From positions 1-45,969 of the forward strand of contig JASMLC010000013.1 of assembly GCA_030748895.1 (NCBI GenBank): 45,969 nt of DNA. The letters are read 5' to 3'. This document shows positions 14,960 to 21,759 of the stretch, piece by piece. Position 1 is the first letter of the stretch. Every line of letters begins with the position of its first letter. The DNA is from Candidatus Poseidoniia archaeon (GTDB lineage: Archaea; Thermoplasmatota; Poseidoniia; MGIII; CG-Epi1). The notes beneath the pieces are model-generated. The model was not told the origin of the DNA, ran no database searches, and worked only from the letters and a program-made list of their open reading frames with translations. The translations under genes and the position numbers were made by a program.

Positions 14960-17496
14960 GCCGCGACGCCTGGATTGGAGCGGTGACGCGTAGCCGGGAA
15001 GAGTTACCACATGCGCGTCCACCGGTGGATGGTGCAGCCGAAGGTGGCTGCGGTGTCATTGGCTTCGCTTCGACCGTTCCTGTAGCAGCTCGCCATATGC
15101 TACAATCGCTTGAACAGATGCGCAATCGCGGTAACGGAAAAGGTGGTGGCATCGCTGCAGTGGGTCTTGATTCAGAACAGCTGGGTGTTGACAGAGGGAC
15201 ACTGGAGCAGGACTACCTGCTCGCTGTGGCATACCTTGATGCTTCTGTCCGCAAGGAAGTGGAGTTGTTTGTCAAGAATGCCTACGAGATAGACCATGTC
15301 CATGAATTCCCTGTCAGCGAAGACTGGGACAGTATCGAGGGACTCGAGGTACGGCCACCAGATGTGGCAGCCTATTTCGTGCGCCCTCGTGCCGGGATGC
15401 TGGCTACTTTCGCCGAGGCCGTCGAGTTGCCGCACGGACTTCCGCCAACAGAGCGTGAGTTAGCTGACGAGTACGTATTCCAGACATCTTTCCGGCTCAA
15501 CACTCATTTCTATGCGGGTGACCGTGGAACACAGGCTTTCGTCCTGAGTCATGGTCGTAACCTCCTAGTCCTGAAGATGGTCGGTTATGGGGACGACGTC
15601 ATTCGATGCTACCAGCTTGAGAATCTGAGTGCACATGTCTGGATTGGCCACCACCGCTACCCCACAAAGGGCAAGGTGTGGCACCCCGGCGGGGCACACC
15701 CCTTCGTTGGGTTGAACGAGGCGCTGGTCCACAATGGCGACTTCGCCAATTACGAGGCGGTCTGCGACTATCTCGCGCAGCGCGGACTGCGACCGCTGTT
15801 CCAGACTGACACCGAGGTTTCGGTGCAAGTCTTCGACCTGCACCACCGGCTCTACGGTTACCCGCTCGAGTGGGTCATCGAGTCGCTGGCGCCGACGACC
15901 GAGCGCGACTTCACGCTGCTGCCGCCCGACCGGCAGGAGCTCTACGACCAGCTGCAGGCGACCCACATCCACGGTTCGCCCGACGGGCCGTGGTTCTTCA
16001 TAATCGCGCAGTCCGTGCCGGAAGCGTGGCGACTCATCGGCATCACCGACACCAGCATGTTGCGCCCGCAGGTTTTCGCGCTACAGGAGGGCGAGGCGCA
16101 GATTGCCTTTGCCGCATCCGAGAAACAGGTAATCGACGCCGCGCTCGAGTCGCTCTCGGAAGCCGATAACCGCTTCTGGCCGCGCGCCGACCGCTACTGG
16201 AACGCGCGCGGCGGGTCGCACACCGACGGCGGCGCGTTCATCTTTTCGGTCGTCCCCGACGGCGACCGCTTCCGATTGCAGTGCACCAACAAGTTCGGCG
16301 AGCGCATCACTCTCGGTGATGCGCCGCAGCCGCACACGCTCGCGTCGCACCCAGCGAGCGAGGCTGGCGTCGCCGCCGACGCGCCGGCCGCGGAGGCGTT
16401 CGCCGCCTTCCGGCAAGCCGTTCTGCAGTGGGGCTACGGCGAGCTGCGCGGCTTCCTGCACGAAGTCGAAAAACGGCTGCGAGGCGAAGCAATCGCGCTG
16501 CTGACGCTTCTGCTCGACCGGCGTTACCCGACCGGCGAGCTGCGCCGCAGCTCGCTGCTGGCGCTCGTCGATGAGTCGCTCGAGCGGCTGCTCGGTGCGG
16601 TCGCTGACGCCGAGTGCGACGCATACTGCGCTGGTCGCGGCGCCCCGGACGGCCGCACAGCCGTGCTCGACGCCCGCGGCTTCGACATCGAAGGCCCCAA
16701 GTCGCTGGCAATTGCGGTCGCCGACATGATGCGCGGCGGCTGGCGCCGTTTCCTGGTTTACGGCTGCCACGGCCACCGCTTCATCGCCAACGCCTTCGGC
16801 CCCGACAGCGGCGACATCTGCATTGACGTCTACGGCTCGTCTGGCGACTACCTTGGCTCGGGGATGGACGGCGCACGCGTCGTGGTGCACGGTAACGGAC
16901 AGGACCAACTGGGACAGATTCTGAAGTCGGGTGAGCTGGTAGTCCACGGTGATGTCGGCCAGACATTCATGTACGGTGCCAAGGGCGGCCACGTCTTTGT
17001 TCAGGGCAACGCCGCCGGCCGTCCGCTGATTAACTCGGTCGGCCGCCCGCGCGTAGTCATCAACGGCACCTGTCTCGACTACCTGGCGGAGTCGTTCATG
17101 GCGGGCGACCCGCTCAACGACGGCGGTTTCGTCATCCTGAACGGCCTTGAGTGGGATGACGACGGCGAGCTGCGCGAGCTGCCGACGCCCTACCCGGGCG
17201 GCAACCTGTTTTCGCTGGCGTCGGGCGGCGCTATCTACGTCCGTGACCCGCACCAGCGCGTCACCGCCGACCAGCTCAACGGTGGCGACTTTGCGCCGTT
17301 CACCAGCGCCGACTGGGCAGTGGTTGAGCCGCTGCTGCGGCAGAACGAGCGCGAGTTCGGCCTGCCGGTCGCGCGGCTGCTCGAGGTCAACGGGCAGCCG
17401 CGCCGGCCGGGCGAGGTCTACCGCCGCATTCAGCCCGCCGCAACCAAGGCGCTACAGGCCGAAGAGGTGTGGGTCGCGCACGCCCAGAATGGCTGA
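14956..17496 (+). CDS. Glutamate synthase amidotransferase fused to GXGXG domain (GltB1-GltB3)
   Basis: The 846-residue product joins two domains that archaea often encode separately. The N-terminal class II glutamine amidotransferase would release ammonia from glutamine. Its nucleophile is probably Cys32 in GGCGVIGFA, after a roughly 31-residue extension that may be a cleaved propeptide. HHRYPTKGKVWHPGGAHPF and ALVHNGDFANYE are typical of this domain. The C-terminal GXGXG beta-helix (about residues 560-760) includes GSGMDGARVVVHGNG, GELVVHGDVGQTFMYGAKGG and VQGNAAGRPL. No NADPH-binding GltD gene is present, so the electron donor is unknown (ferredoxin is plausible). GTG 14956 overlaps the previous stop as GTGA. 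The first 700 bases are much lower in GC than the rest. An MgsABC/GlxBCD-like N-methylglutamate synthase is an alternative. Confidence 0.82.
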   Translation: MSRDAWIGAVTRSREELPHARPPVDGAAEGGCGVIGFASTVPVAARHMLQSLEQMRNRGNGKGGGIAAVGLDSEQLGVDRGTLEQDYLLAVAYLDASVRKEVELFVKNAYEIDHVHEFPVSEDWDSIEGLEVRPPDVAAYFVRPRAGMLATFAEAVELPHGLPPTERELADEYVFQTSFRLNTHFYAGDRGTQAFVLSHGRNLLVLKMVGYGDDVIRCYQLENLSAHVWIGHHRYPTKGKVWHPGGAHPFVGLNEALVHNGDFANYEAVCDYLAQRGLRPLFQTDTEVSVQVFDLHHRLYGYPLEWVIESLAPTTERDFTLLPPDRQELYDQLQATHIHGSPDGPWFFIIAQSVPEAWRLIGITDTSMLRPQVFALQEGEAQIAFAASEKQVIDAALESLSEADNRFWPRADRYWNARGGSHTDGGAFIFSVVPDGDRFRLQCTNKFGERITLGDAPQPHTLASHPASEAGVAADAPAAEAFAAFRQAVLQWGYGELRGFLHEVEKRLRGEAIALLTLLLDRRYPTGELRRSSLLALVDESLERLLGAVADAECDAYCAGRGAPDGRTAVLDARGFDIEGPKSLAIAVADMMRGGWRRFLVYGCHGHRFIANAFGPDSGDICIDVYGSSGDYLGSGMDGARVVVHGNGQDQLGQILKSGELVVHGDVGQTFMYGAKGGHVFVQGNAAGRPLINSVGRPRVVINGTCLDYLAESFMAGDPLNDGGFVILNGLEWDDDGELRELPTPYPGGNLFSLASGGAIYVRDPHQRVTADQLNGGDFAPFTSADWAVVEPLLRQNEREFGLPVARLLEVNGQPRRPGEVYRRIQPAATKALQAEEVWVAHAQNG

Positions 17497-17534
17497 CGAC
17501 CAGTATTTAAAATGGGGGCGGCGTTTTTCAGACG

Positions 17535-18194
17535 TCAGCGCAGCAATCCCGCGACCGCTTCCGCCGTCGCTTCCGCGAGCGAGTCTAGCAGCAGCTCCGC
17601 TGCGCCCAGCAGCTCGCGCGGCCGCGTCGTTGCGACCGCCAGGCAGGCGAAGCCGCCCGCGTGCGCCGCCGCGACTCCGTCAGGCGCGTCTTCGACCACG
17701 ACGCATCGCTCGGGTGGTAGCCCGAGCAGCTCCGCGGCGCGGAGGAAGACGTCGGGCGCCGGCTTGCCGTGCGGGACTTCATCGCCGCACGCCGCGGCCG
17801 CGAACGCGTCGCTGAAAGGCATCTCGGCCAGCACCAGCTCCAGATTCTCGCGCGGCGTCGAGGTGCCAATCGCGAGCCGCCATCCATCGCGCCGCAGCGC
17901 CGCCACCAGTGACGCGATGCCCGGCAGCGGCGCGAGCCGGCCGCGCGCCAGCTTGCAGTAGTGGCGCTCCTTGCGTGTCGCGTGCGCCTCCAGCTCCGCC
18001 GCCGGCAGCGGCCCGAGTGTGGCGGTGATGATGGCGTCGTTGCGCTGGCCGTGATGCTCACGGAACCAGCCTTCGTCCACCTTTTCGGCGATGCCGCTCT
18101 CGCGCGCCCAGCGCTGCCACGCACCGAAGTGGAACGCCGAGGAATCGACAATCACGCCGTCAAGGTCGAAGATAACGCCGCGCTGGCGGCTCAT
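17535..18194 (-). CDS. HAD-superfamily phosphatase (beta-phosphoglucomutase-like)
   Basis: This 219-residue cytosolic haloacid-dehalogenase-type hydrolase has motif I VIFDLDGVIVDS with nucleophile Asp10 and acid/base Asp12. Motif II is IGTSTP, the motif III lysine lies in HGKPAPDVF, and motif IV is VVVEDAPDGVAAAHAGG. A helical cap between motifs I and II marks subclass IA. Such enzymes act on small sugar or alcohol phosphates; the substrate cannot be predicted. ATG 18194 overlaps the stop of the upstream membrane-enzyme gene as ATGA, so the two should be co-expressed. The open frame extends further upstream, but the family sequence starts at MSRQRGVIFDL. Confidence 0.85.
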   Translation of the reverse strand: MSRQRGVIFDLDGVIVDSSAFHFGAWQRWARESGIAEKVDEGWFREHHGQRNDAIITATLGPLPAAELEAHATRKERHYCKLARGRLAPLPGIASLVAALRRDGWRLAIGTSTPRENLELVLAEMPFSDAFAAAACGDEVPHGKPAPDVFLRAAELLGLPPERCVVVEDAPDGVAAAHAGGFACLAVATTRPRELLGAAELLLDSLAEATAEAVAGLLR

Positions 18195-19153
18195 GCCGCG
18201 TCGCTCGTCTCGGTCCGGAAGTAGTGGTAGAAGCAGAACATCGCGACCGCGCCCAGCAGGTGCCACAGCGCATGCCCCTGCAGCAGCGTGTCCGGCTCGC
18301 ACAGCGCGCCCCCCTGCTGACTCGCTCGCCAGATGAAGCTTGCTAGCAGGTATGCCGCGAAGCCGCCCCAGAAGTAAGGCGAGTAGGTCCGCTGTAGCCT
18401 GATTTCGTCGAGCTGGTAGAGGAACCACGCCAGCAGTAGCATGAAAATTATGATTATGACACCGACCTGTTCGCGAACGAAATCGACGGGATTGTAATTG
18501 AAGAGGATAAGTATCCCCGTAATCGGCACGAGGAAGATTGCCAGCGGCTGGCGCTGGTAGCGGATGGCAGTCTCCTGCGCCAGCCAGATGGCAATTGCGA
18601 AACCCCAGACAAAGAGTCCAATACCGTATTGCCAGTGCAGCACGCTCAGCAATGCATTGGTCCCGAGATAGCCCGCGAGGAATTGTCGTTCGTCCCAGCC
18701 GAGGAAGCGCGCGAAGTTGTAGAACACCGGCATCGTGATGTACATCATCATACCGCTGAGATCGAGCCACCCACCCCAGTCGGTGTTGAAGCCGTGCATC
18801 GCGAAGCTGCCGACGCCGACCGCGATGCACGCACCGCCATAGGCGGCGGTGAACCAGCTGCGGGTCGCCAGCGATGGCCGCCCCGCGACCGGGTCGTGCT
18901 GCATCCGCCACAGCACCCACAGCCCGACCAGCACGAAGGGGATGTTCGATAGCGTGTTCGCCGGCTCGCGGATGAAGCCGGCCGTGATTCGCTCGCAATA
19001 ATGCGCCGCGTCGCCAATCCTGCCGTCGGACGCGGCGCCCCAGCTGCCGTCGTTCAGCGCATACGCGAGCGCGAAGGCCACAAAGATGGCGACGACGACG
19101 GCGAGGCCGACACAGAACTCGCGGCGGTCGCGGAGGTAGTCGGCGTCAATCAC
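18191..19153 (-). CDS. Ceramidase-like (CREST-superfamily) membrane hydrolase
   Basis: This 320-residue integral membrane protein has about seven hydrophobic segments. From family knowledge, alkaline ceramidases and other CREST-superfamily hydrolases share a Zn site made of Ser, Asp and three His. The sequence shows REPANTLSNIPF near 62-73, GSFAMHGF with Ser117 and His120, LDLSGMM with Asp131, and GHALWHLLGAVA with His294 and His298. These match the expected set in order. Family substrates are lipid amides such as ceramide; whether an archaeal lipid amide serves here is unknown. The GTG start at 19153 is supported by a TATA-like element at 19172-19180. It is coupled to the downstream HAD phosphatase. 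Confidence 0.72.
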   Translation of the reverse strand: MIDADYLRDRREFCVGLAVVVAIFVAFALAYALNDGSWGAASDGRIGDAAHYCERITAGFIREPANTLSNIPFVLVGLWVLWRMQHDPVAGRPSLATRSWFTAAYGGACIAVGVGSFAMHGFNTDWGGWLDLSGMMMYITMPVFYNFARFLGWDERQFLAGYLGTNALLSVLHWQYGIGLFVWGFAIAIWLAQETAIRYQRQPLAIFLVPITGILILFNYNPVDFVREQVGVIIIIFMLLLAWFLYQLDEIRLQRTYSPYFWGGFAAYLLASFIWRASQQGGALCEPDTLLQGHALWHLLGAVAMFCFYHYFRTETSDAA

Positions 19154-19171
19154 GGCTGGCGAGCCTCCGCC

Positions 19172-19180
19172 GGTTTAACC
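19172..19180 (-). promoter_or_regulatory. TATA-like element of the ceramidase-like/HAD operon
   Basis: Read leftward this is GGTTAAACC, 19-27 nt before the GTG start at 19153. It lies between the tRNA 3' end and the gene, and supports the GTG as a leaderless start. Confidence 0.4.
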
Positions 19181-19190
19181 ACTTCCGCGC

Positions 19191-19266
19191 TGGTGGGCCC
19201 GCCTGGATTTGAACCAGAGTCAATGGCTCCCAAAGCCACAAGGATGCCAAGCTACCCCACGGGCCC
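19191..19266 (-). tRNA. tRNA-Pro, anticodon TGG
   Basis: The minus strand folds as a complete cloverleaf. The acceptor stem GGGCCCG (19266-19260) pairs with CGGGCCC. The D arm has GGGTAGCTTGGCATCC. The anticodon stem GTGGC/GCCAT closes the loop TTTGGGA, giving anticodon TGG (proline, CCA codons). The T arm has loop TTCAAAT. The discriminator is A73 (19194), and CCA is encoded at 19193-19191. There is no intron. A TATA-like element at 19287-19296 inside the end of the upstream acetyltransferase gene could drive it. Confidence 0.95.
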
Positions 19267-19286
19267 GCCGGCTTCGCGAGCGGGTG

Positions 19287-19296
19287 TAGTAAATCA
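19287..19296 (-). promoter_or_regulatory. TATA-like element of the tRNA-Pro gene
   Basis: Leftward TGATTTACTA ends 21 nt before the tRNA 5' end at 19266, the usual archaeal spacing. It overlaps the last codons of the GNAT gene. Confidence 0.4.
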
Positions 19297-19863
19297 ATGT
19301 GTTGGCCGCTCGAGCAGGTAGTGCGGCACGCGCTGCGGGCCGCACGCCCCGGTCTCCGCCAGCCGCATCCCGACGTAGGCGAAGCCGAGCCGCCGCAGCA
19401 CCGCTTGCGAGGGGCGGTTGCCGGGGAGCGTGCTGGCGCTGACGCGCTCGAGCTTCAGCTCGCGGAAGCCCCACGCCAGCAGTGCGGACGCCGCCTCGGT
19501 CGCGTAGCCCTTGCCCCAGCGCGCGCGCGCGACCCAGTAGCCGAGCGTCGCCTCGCGGGGCTGCTGCCGTTCGGCGGGCGCGGACGGGGCGGCGAGCACG
19601 GGTTGCTCCCCCGGCGCGGCTGACTGTGTCAGCCGCACACCGCCGATGAGCGCGTCGGAGTCGCGCAGCGCGATGATGCCTTCCCATCCGGCCCCAGGCG
19701 CCGCGGTGCGCTGCATGAACTCGCGCGCGTCTGCGAGCGTGTAGGGCCGCGGTAAATTGCAGAGCCAGTCGCTGACCGCCGGCGGGGCGATGGCGGCCGC
19801 CAGTGGCTTCAGGTCCTCTTCGCGACAGGAGCGCAGCCGCAGCCGCTCGGTGAGCAGCTCCAT
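19294..19863 (-). CDS. GNAT acetyltransferase (RimJ/RimL-like)
   Basis: This 189-residue protein has the layout of the RimJ/RimL branch of GCN5-related N-acetyltransferases. It starts with LLTERLRLRSCREEDLKPL. The acetyl-CoA-binding region is LGYWVARARWGKGYATEA (R/Q-x-x-G-x-G/A type), followed by ELKLERVSASTLPGNRPSQ and VLRRLGFAYVG. An Ala/Pro/Gln-rich insert of about 20 residues precedes the core strand. The family acetylates protein N-termini, amines or antibiotics; the target is unknown. It follows the PRC-barrel gene by 5 nt and is probably co-transcribed with it. Confidence 0.85.
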   Translation of the reverse strand: MELLTERLRLRSCREEDLKPLAAAIAPPAVSDWLCNLPRPYTLADAREFMQRTAAPGAGWEGIIALRDSDALIGGVRLTQSAAPGEQPVLAAPSAPAERQQPREATLGYWVARARWGKGYATEAASALLAWGFRELKLERVSASTLPGNRPSQAVLRRLGFAYVGMRLAETGACGPQRVPHYLLERPTH

Positions 19864-19868
19864 TGGCG

Positions 19869-20156
19869 CTACTCCTCGAATTCCATTTCCGCGTCGGCGA
19901 CCTCGGCGGTCTCGCCGAACTCGAGCGGTTCGGGGAAGTGGCGCAGCACGACCACGTCGTCGAGGTCCTGCACCCAGCGGTAGGGTACGATGATGCTGGC
20001 GCCGTCCGGGACCAGCCGCGGCTCGGTGCCGGTGACGTAGAGGCTGTCGATGCGGCGCGAGGTCGTATCGAGCCGCACGTCATGGACTGTGCCGAGGTGA
20101 GCACCGCGGCGGGTGTAGACCGACAACCCGATAATGCGTGAAGCCTCGTGGAGCAT
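19869..20156 (-). CDS. PRC-barrel domain protein
   Basis: This small 95-residue protein has a PRC-barrel fold pattern: IIGLSVYTRRGAHLGTVHDV, RIDSLYVTG, and SIIVPYRWVQDLDDVVVL, followed by an acidic tail. Stand-alone archaeal PRC-barrel proteins are common and have been linked to RNA metabolism and cell division (CdpB family), but the function of this one is not clear. It is divergent from the eS17 gene across a 75-bp region. A leftward TATA-like TTAAG near 20178-20184 is 22-28 nt before ATG 20156. The GNAT gene follows 5 nt downstream. Confidence 0.75.
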   Translation of the reverse strand: MLHEASRIIGLSVYTRRGAHLGTVHDVRLDTTSRRIDSLYVTGTEPRLVPDGASIIVPYRWVQDLDDVVVLRHFPEPLEFGETAEVADAEMEFEE

Positions 20157-20177
20157 GGCCGTCGATTGCAGGCGGGC

Positions 20178-20184
20178 TTAAGGC
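20178..20184 (-). promoter_or_regulatory. TATA-like element of the PRC-barrel/GNAT operon
   Basis: Leftward CCTTAAG lies 22-28 nt before the ATG at 20156. It is weak by sequence but well placed. Confidence 0.35.
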
Positions 20185-20201
20185 GTTTCGTTCCGCAGCG
20201 T

Positions 20202-20210
20202 ATTTATATA
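20202..20210 (+). promoter_or_regulatory. Strong TATA box of the eS17 operon
   Basis: ATTTATATA is one of the best TATA matches in the window. It lies 22-30 nt before the eS17 ATG at 20232, predicting a leaderless, strongly expressed mRNA. Confidence 0.65.
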
Positions 20211-20231
20211 GGGCGCGGGTGCCGCGGCTGC

Positions 20232-20423
20232 ATGGGTCAGGTCAGGCCGACTTACATCAAGCGCATCGCCATCGAACTGGTGAAGAACCACGGCGACCGC
20301 TTTACCGATGACTTCGACCACAACAAGCTGCAGGTCGCCGAGCTGACCGACGTCAGCTCCATCTCCATGCGCAACCGTATCTCCGGCTACGTTACCCGCT
20401 ATCGCAAGCAGGAACAGGCGTGA
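20232..20423 (+). CDS. rps17e: 30S ribosomal protein eS17
   Basis: This 63-residue ribosomal protein is shared by archaea and eukaryotes. MGQVRPTYIKRIAIELVKNH opens it. DFDHNKLQVAELTDVSS and MRNRISGYVTRYRK follow, matching archaeal S17e along its whole length. It sits behind a strong TATA box, and its stop overlaps the GTG start of the geranylgeranyl reductase gene as GTGA. This couples a ribosomal protein to a lipid-synthesis enzyme. Confidence 0.95.
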   Translation: MGQVRPTYIKRIAIELVKNHGDRFTDDFDHNKLQVAELTDVSSISMRNRISGYVTRYRKQEQA

Positions 20424-21718
20424 CCAGGTACGACGTCGTCGTCGAAGGGGCAGGACCGGCAGGCGCTACGGCGGCATACTACCTCGCAAAACAGGGGCGC
20501 TCGGTGGCGCTGGTCGACCGCGCCAAGTTCCCGCGCGAGAAGGCGTGCGGCGGCGGCCTCTGCGTGCATATCGAGGAGTTCGACCACATCGTTGAGAACT
20601 GGGACGATTTCCTCGAGAGCAAGTGCACGCGCGGTATCGTCTACGGGCCGGACGGCCTCGCCGTCGATTACACGCAGGAAACGCCGTTTTTCTACAACAT
20701 CCGCCGCTTCACTTTCGACAACAAGCTGGTCGAATACGCGGTTGGGGCGGGCGCGACGCTGATGGAGGGTATTGCGGTGAAGGATTTCCAGGTCGAGCCC
20801 GACAAGGTCGTCACCGAACTGCGCGACGGCAGCAAGCTCGAGAGCGAAGTCATCATCGGCGCTGGTGGCGCGTTCGACATGGTCGCACGCCGCATCCGCG
20901 CCGACGAGGGGCTGCCGATGAAGTGGGCCGACGAGGATATCGCGACCGCGCTCTATTTCGAAATCGAGGTCGGCCGCGAATACATGGACGCAGTTTACGG
21001 CCCCGAGCGCATCTCGATGGCGCACATCAAGTACAACGGGCTTGACGGCTACGGCTGGTCATTCTCGAAGGATACGGTGCTGAATGTCGGCATCGGCTGC
21101 CCTCGCTCAACCATCCGCCGCGCGAAGGCGGAGAACCCGGAGTGGGACGAGCGGCAGTACCTGCTCGACTACGTCGCGACGCTCAAGGAGCAGGGGTGGT
21201 TCCCGCGCAACCTCGAAGTCAGCCGCGACATGCTCGCCGGCTCCAACATCCCGGTCGGCATGGGGCTGCAGCCGAGCGCCGGCGACCGGATGATAGTCAT
21301 CGGCGACGCCGGCGGTTTCGTGTCGCCGCTCTCGGGCGAGGGGCTCTACTACGCGCTCGACTCGGGGCGATTGGCTGCGGAGACGCTGGAGAGGCTGTTC
21401 GAGAGCGATAAATTCTCCAAGGTGGAGCTGATGGAGTACCACCGCGCGTGGCGCAACAAGTGGGGCGACGACCTGGAGTGGCTCAAGGTGGCGTGGCACC
21501 TGCTGATGTTCATGCCTTCCTCGCTCATCCGCTACGCTGCTCTCGACGAGGAGACCAAGATGTTCTTCACCCACATGTTCGTCGGCTCGATGCCGGCCTA
21601 CCAAATCAAGAACAGGGTGCTGGCGCTGATTGCAGAGGGTGTGCTGAAGCAGGATGTCCTGCCGCTCCTGCAGCGGCGTGAGGTCCTGGTGCCCGAGGTC
21701 AGGTCGCCCGCAGCCTGA
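20420..21718 (+). CDS. Geranylgeranyl reductase family FAD enzyme
   Basis: This 432-residue flavoprotein belongs to the family that saturates geranylgeranyl chains, most likely the digeranylgeranylglycerophospholipid reductase of archaeal membrane lipid synthesis. The N-terminal Rossmann motif is VVVEGAGPAGATAAYYLAKQ. Next comes FPREKACGGGLC, the conserved PREKxCGGG region of the family. The second FAD-binding motif is VIGDAGGFVSPLSGEGLYYA near residue 293. The length is typical. The GTG start overlaps the eS17 stop. Saturation of another isoprenoid, such as a quinone side chain, cannot be excluded. Confidence 0.88.
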   Translation: MTRYDVVVEGAGPAGATAAYYLAKQGRSVALVDRAKFPREKACGGGLCVHIEEFDHIVENWDDFLESKCTRGIVYGPDGLAVDYTQETPFFYNIRRFTFDNKLVEYAVGAGATLMEGIAVKDFQVEPDKVVTELRDGSKLESEVIIGAGGAFDMVARRIRADEGLPMKWADEDIATALYFEIEVGREYMDAVYGPERISMAHIKYNGLDGYGWSFSKDTVLNVGIGCPRSTIRRAKAENPEWDERQYLLDYVATLKEQGWFPRNLEVSRDMLAGSNIPVGMGLQPSAGDRMIVIGDAGGFVSPLSGEGLYYALDSGRLAAETLERLFESDKFSKVELMEYHRAWRNKWGDDLEWLKVAWHLLMFMPSSLIRYAALDEETKMFFTHMFVGSMPAYQIKNRVLALIAEGVLKQDVLPLLQRREVLVPEVRSPAA

Positions 21719-21727
21719 AGTCGAAAC

Positions 21728-21735
21728 CTATAAGA
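21728..21735 (+). promoter_or_regulatory. TATA box of the 358-residue membrane protein gene
   Basis: CCTATAAG lies 25-32 nt before ATG 21760, predicting a leaderless mRNA. Confidence 0.5.
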
Positions 21736-21759
21736 ACAGTAGTCCGGGGTCGCTACGCG

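Noticed and set aside
17503-17515. TATA-like GTATTTAAAATGG with an ATG, opening a rightward frame of 149 codons
   Set aside because: The frame is antisense to the HAD phosphatase, is low-complexity Ser/Ala/Arg-rich, and the ATG sits inside the AT-rich element rather than downstream of it. The stretch is more likely part of the end of the glutamate synthase transcript.
18400-18560. AT-richer stretch in the ceramidase-like gene as a fourth recombination patch
   Set aside because: It is short and encodes Ile/Met/Phe/Asn-rich membrane segments, which explains the composition.
19191-19266. tRNA-Pro as an integration site for a mobile element
   Set aside because: No repeat of the tRNA 3' end, integrase or phage-like genes are visible nearby, and flanking composition is normal.
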